Below the pieces are notes generated by a model, which was given only the letters and a program-made list of their open reading frames with translations, ran no database searches and was not told where the DNA came from. A DNA stretch of 64,000 nucleotides from Neurospora crassa OR74A (taxonomy: Eukaryota > Ascomycota > Sordariomycetes > Sordariales > Sordariaceae): assembly GCF_000182925.2 (NCBI RefSeq), contig NW_011929460.1, positions 1 to 64,000 on the forward strand, given 5' to 3'. Made by a program: the position numbers and the translations under genes. Below are positions 62,001 through 64,000 of the stretch, one piece after another (position 1 is the stretch's first letter; the number at the start of each line of letters is the position of its first letter).

Positions 62001-64000
62001 TTGACCTCGGATTAGGTAGGAATACCCGCTAAACTTAAATATATTAATAAGTAGAGGAAAAGAAACTAATAGGGATTACCCTAATAACAATGAATAAAGC
62101 AATAACAATTTAAATTTAAAATTTAACTTCGGCCCGAATTATAATTTATAGAAGAAGCTTTTAGTAAGGCACCTTCTAAATCCCCTAAAACGGGGCGCTA
62201 TAAAAGGTAAAAGCCTTATATAGTCGGATACTAATCTAATATAAAGCTCCTTCGATAAATCGAATAATTTAAGAATATTATTTAAAATAGGAGGTAAATT
62301 TCTTCTAAAACTAAATACCGGCTAGAGACTGATAACGTATAAGTAGAATAATTGAAAAATAAAAAGCACTTTAAAAAGAGGGTTAAATAGTATATAAAAT
62401 TATTAAAAGGGAAGTATTTGTAACTAGACTTACGCTATTCTAATTATTTAGTATTCTTATTAGTATATTTGGAACGGTTTAAACCAATATTGGTTTTAAT
62501 AGGGGGATAAAGGTCCAAGGAACGTAACTCTTTTAAGAGTATTATAGCCCCGGGCGTAATGCCCTCGCTGGGACTGAGGTTCGTATATTTATAAGGATAC
62601 TAGCGTAATAATTATTAATAACCCGTTTTAAAATACGGACTAAAGAATTAAAGTTTTATACGAATATTTAAATATAAAACCCGTACGCATAATGAAAGTA
62701 AATGTAGGTAAGAGTTTTAGCGTATTATCGACCGATTTTAATATATTTAGATAGATTTAAATAAGAATATTAAACCTTAGACCCGAAAGATAGTGAATTA
62801 TATTTAAATAGGGTAAAGCTAGAAGAAACTCTAGTAGAAGTTTGTAATAGTTCTAACGTATAAATTAATTATCAAATTTGAATATAGGGGCGAAAAATTA
62901 ATCGAACTATTTAATAACTAATTACTACTAAAGTTTCCTTTAAAATAATAGTATTATTCTTTAATTTTATAAAGTAAAGCGAATAATTAGGGATTTGGGG
63001 GCGCTTTTTAGCCTTTATCTATTCTCAAACTTTAAATATATAAGAAGCCCTTATTATTTAATTAAATATAGGTATTTAAATATATTAATATTAGTAGGCC
63101 ATTTTTAATAAGTAAAATTAGTAATATAGAATAAACCGAACGCGGGGTTAAGGTACTAGAATAAACGTTTATTAAATACTATAAAAAGCGTTAGTATATT
63201 TTAATAGTAGGATAGTGGCTATAAAAATTAGAATTTATTAAAGACTATATAATAATTTACTTATTGAATATATTAACCCTAAAAATAGATAGCGCTTAAG
63301 CGTTCTACCTATACCCCGCCCTTAAGGTAAAAATAATACCCTAAAGAGTAGGCGGTTGTAAAGGTTAGTAATGAAGTTTAGGGCGTAAGCCCGGGTCGAA
63401 CGGCCTCTAGTACAAATTTTAGTAGTAGTAATAAATATTTTAATAAGAATTTGAAGGACCGAAGTAGGAAAAGGTTCTATATAAATAGCGGTTGGATATA
63501 GGTTAATCGATCCTAAACTATAGGGAAATTTTATTTTAAAGGGGTATTTATACCCTATATAGCAAAAGGAAAGCTAATTAATATTCCGGTACCTAAATAT
63601 AGGTTTTATATAGTAACACAATTGAACATAGAAATAATAGCGGGGGCCCTGGGTAGAATTCTCTTTTCTTCTTAATAATTTATTACCTTAAAAATAATTT
63701 ATCTAGAAATAGGGTTTAATAGCCGGAAGAGCCCGATACTTCTATCGGGTCTAGTATATTTTCAACGTCCTTTAAAAATCTATAGGAGGGAATAATTCTT
63801 ACGCTAAATCGTATTTATAACTGTAATAAGTTTTTAAAATAAATAACCTCTAATTAATAGAATAATATAAATAAAGGAAATCGGCAAAATAGATCCGTAA
63901 CTTCAAGAAAAGAATTAATTCTAAAGGTTAGGTACATCGGGCTTTAAATAAACGCCCTAAGAGTAGATCGCTACTAGCCGGGTAATTAGCCGGCGGCTTT
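62001..64000 (+). rRNA. 28S rRNA copy, unit 8 (partial, cut by window end)
   Basis: The first 2000 bases of another 28S, starting TTGACCTCGGATTAGGTAGG. It stays in exact register with unit 1 to the last base (64000 corresponds to 2207), so it has no indel. It is RIP-altered like the others; there is no sign that damage fades with distance from the telomere within this window. The array continues beyond the window. Confidence 0.95.

Noticed and set aside
208-64000. Low-quality or contaminated assembly as the cause of the odd rRNA
   Set aside because: Changes are almost all transitions in a CA/TG context, with exact register kept between units; sequencing error would give indels and mixed substitutions. 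Read-level confirmation would still be welcome.
208-64000. Mitochondrial or other naturally AT-rich rDNA
   Set aside because: 18S-ITS1-5.8S-ITS2-28S order, nuclear gene lengths and the attached telomere are nuclear; the changes hit invariant bases differently in each copy.

Overview
The window is the left end of a chromosome from a filamentous ascomycete fungus. It opens with 166 bases of CCCTAA telomere repeat and then runs straight into a head-to-tail array of ribosomal DNA units, all reading on the + strand, away from the telomere. No protein-coding gene is visible anywhere. The rRNA genes have the lengths expected of fungi (18S 1796, 5.8S about 158, 28S about 3339 bases). The 5.8S/ITS2 wording looks like Sordariomycetes. 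From memory only, the ITS2 resembles Coniochaetales most closely; that placement is tentative.

Layout: the telomere (1-166) joins a 41-base remnant of ITS2, then the 28S of unit 1. Each unit runs 28S, intergenic spacer (IGS, about 3193 bases), 18S, ITS1, 5.8S, ITS2 and the next 28S, with a period of 8826-8829 bases. The window holds seven complete 28S, IGS, 18S, ITS1 and 5.8S copies and the first 2000 bases of an eighth 28S. Each IGS holds, in order: a 3' ETS stem-loop with a G6/C6 palindrome; a purine-strand stretch full of GGGTAGGTAAG-like words; a pyrimidine tract ending in a run of 45-48 T; an A/G-rich tract; a roughly 103-base repeat in about three copies; and a TATATAAGAAGG-type motif that forms an inverted repeat about 680 bases upstream of 18S.

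The most striking property is that every copy is saturated with C-to-T and G-to-A transitions. CA and TG are nearly gone and TA is everywhere, even inside universally conserved rRNA sites such as the 18S 530 loop and the 28S sarcin-ricin loop. This is the signature of repeat-induced point mutation (RIP). All seven full units look like rRNA pseudogenes. Copies share an almost identical length, with differences essentially confined to homopolymers, yet each carries its own set of transitions. The array was therefore homogeneous when RIP struck and has not been homogenised since. The only nearly clean stretch is the 85 bases touching the telomere.

Ribosomal DNA inside an active nucleolus organiser is classically spared by RIP, so this looks like a dead, telomere-capped rDNA block. 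It is either the distal edge of a nucleolus organiser or a separate silenced island. No 5S gene, rRNA intron, transposon or CRISPR array was recognised.
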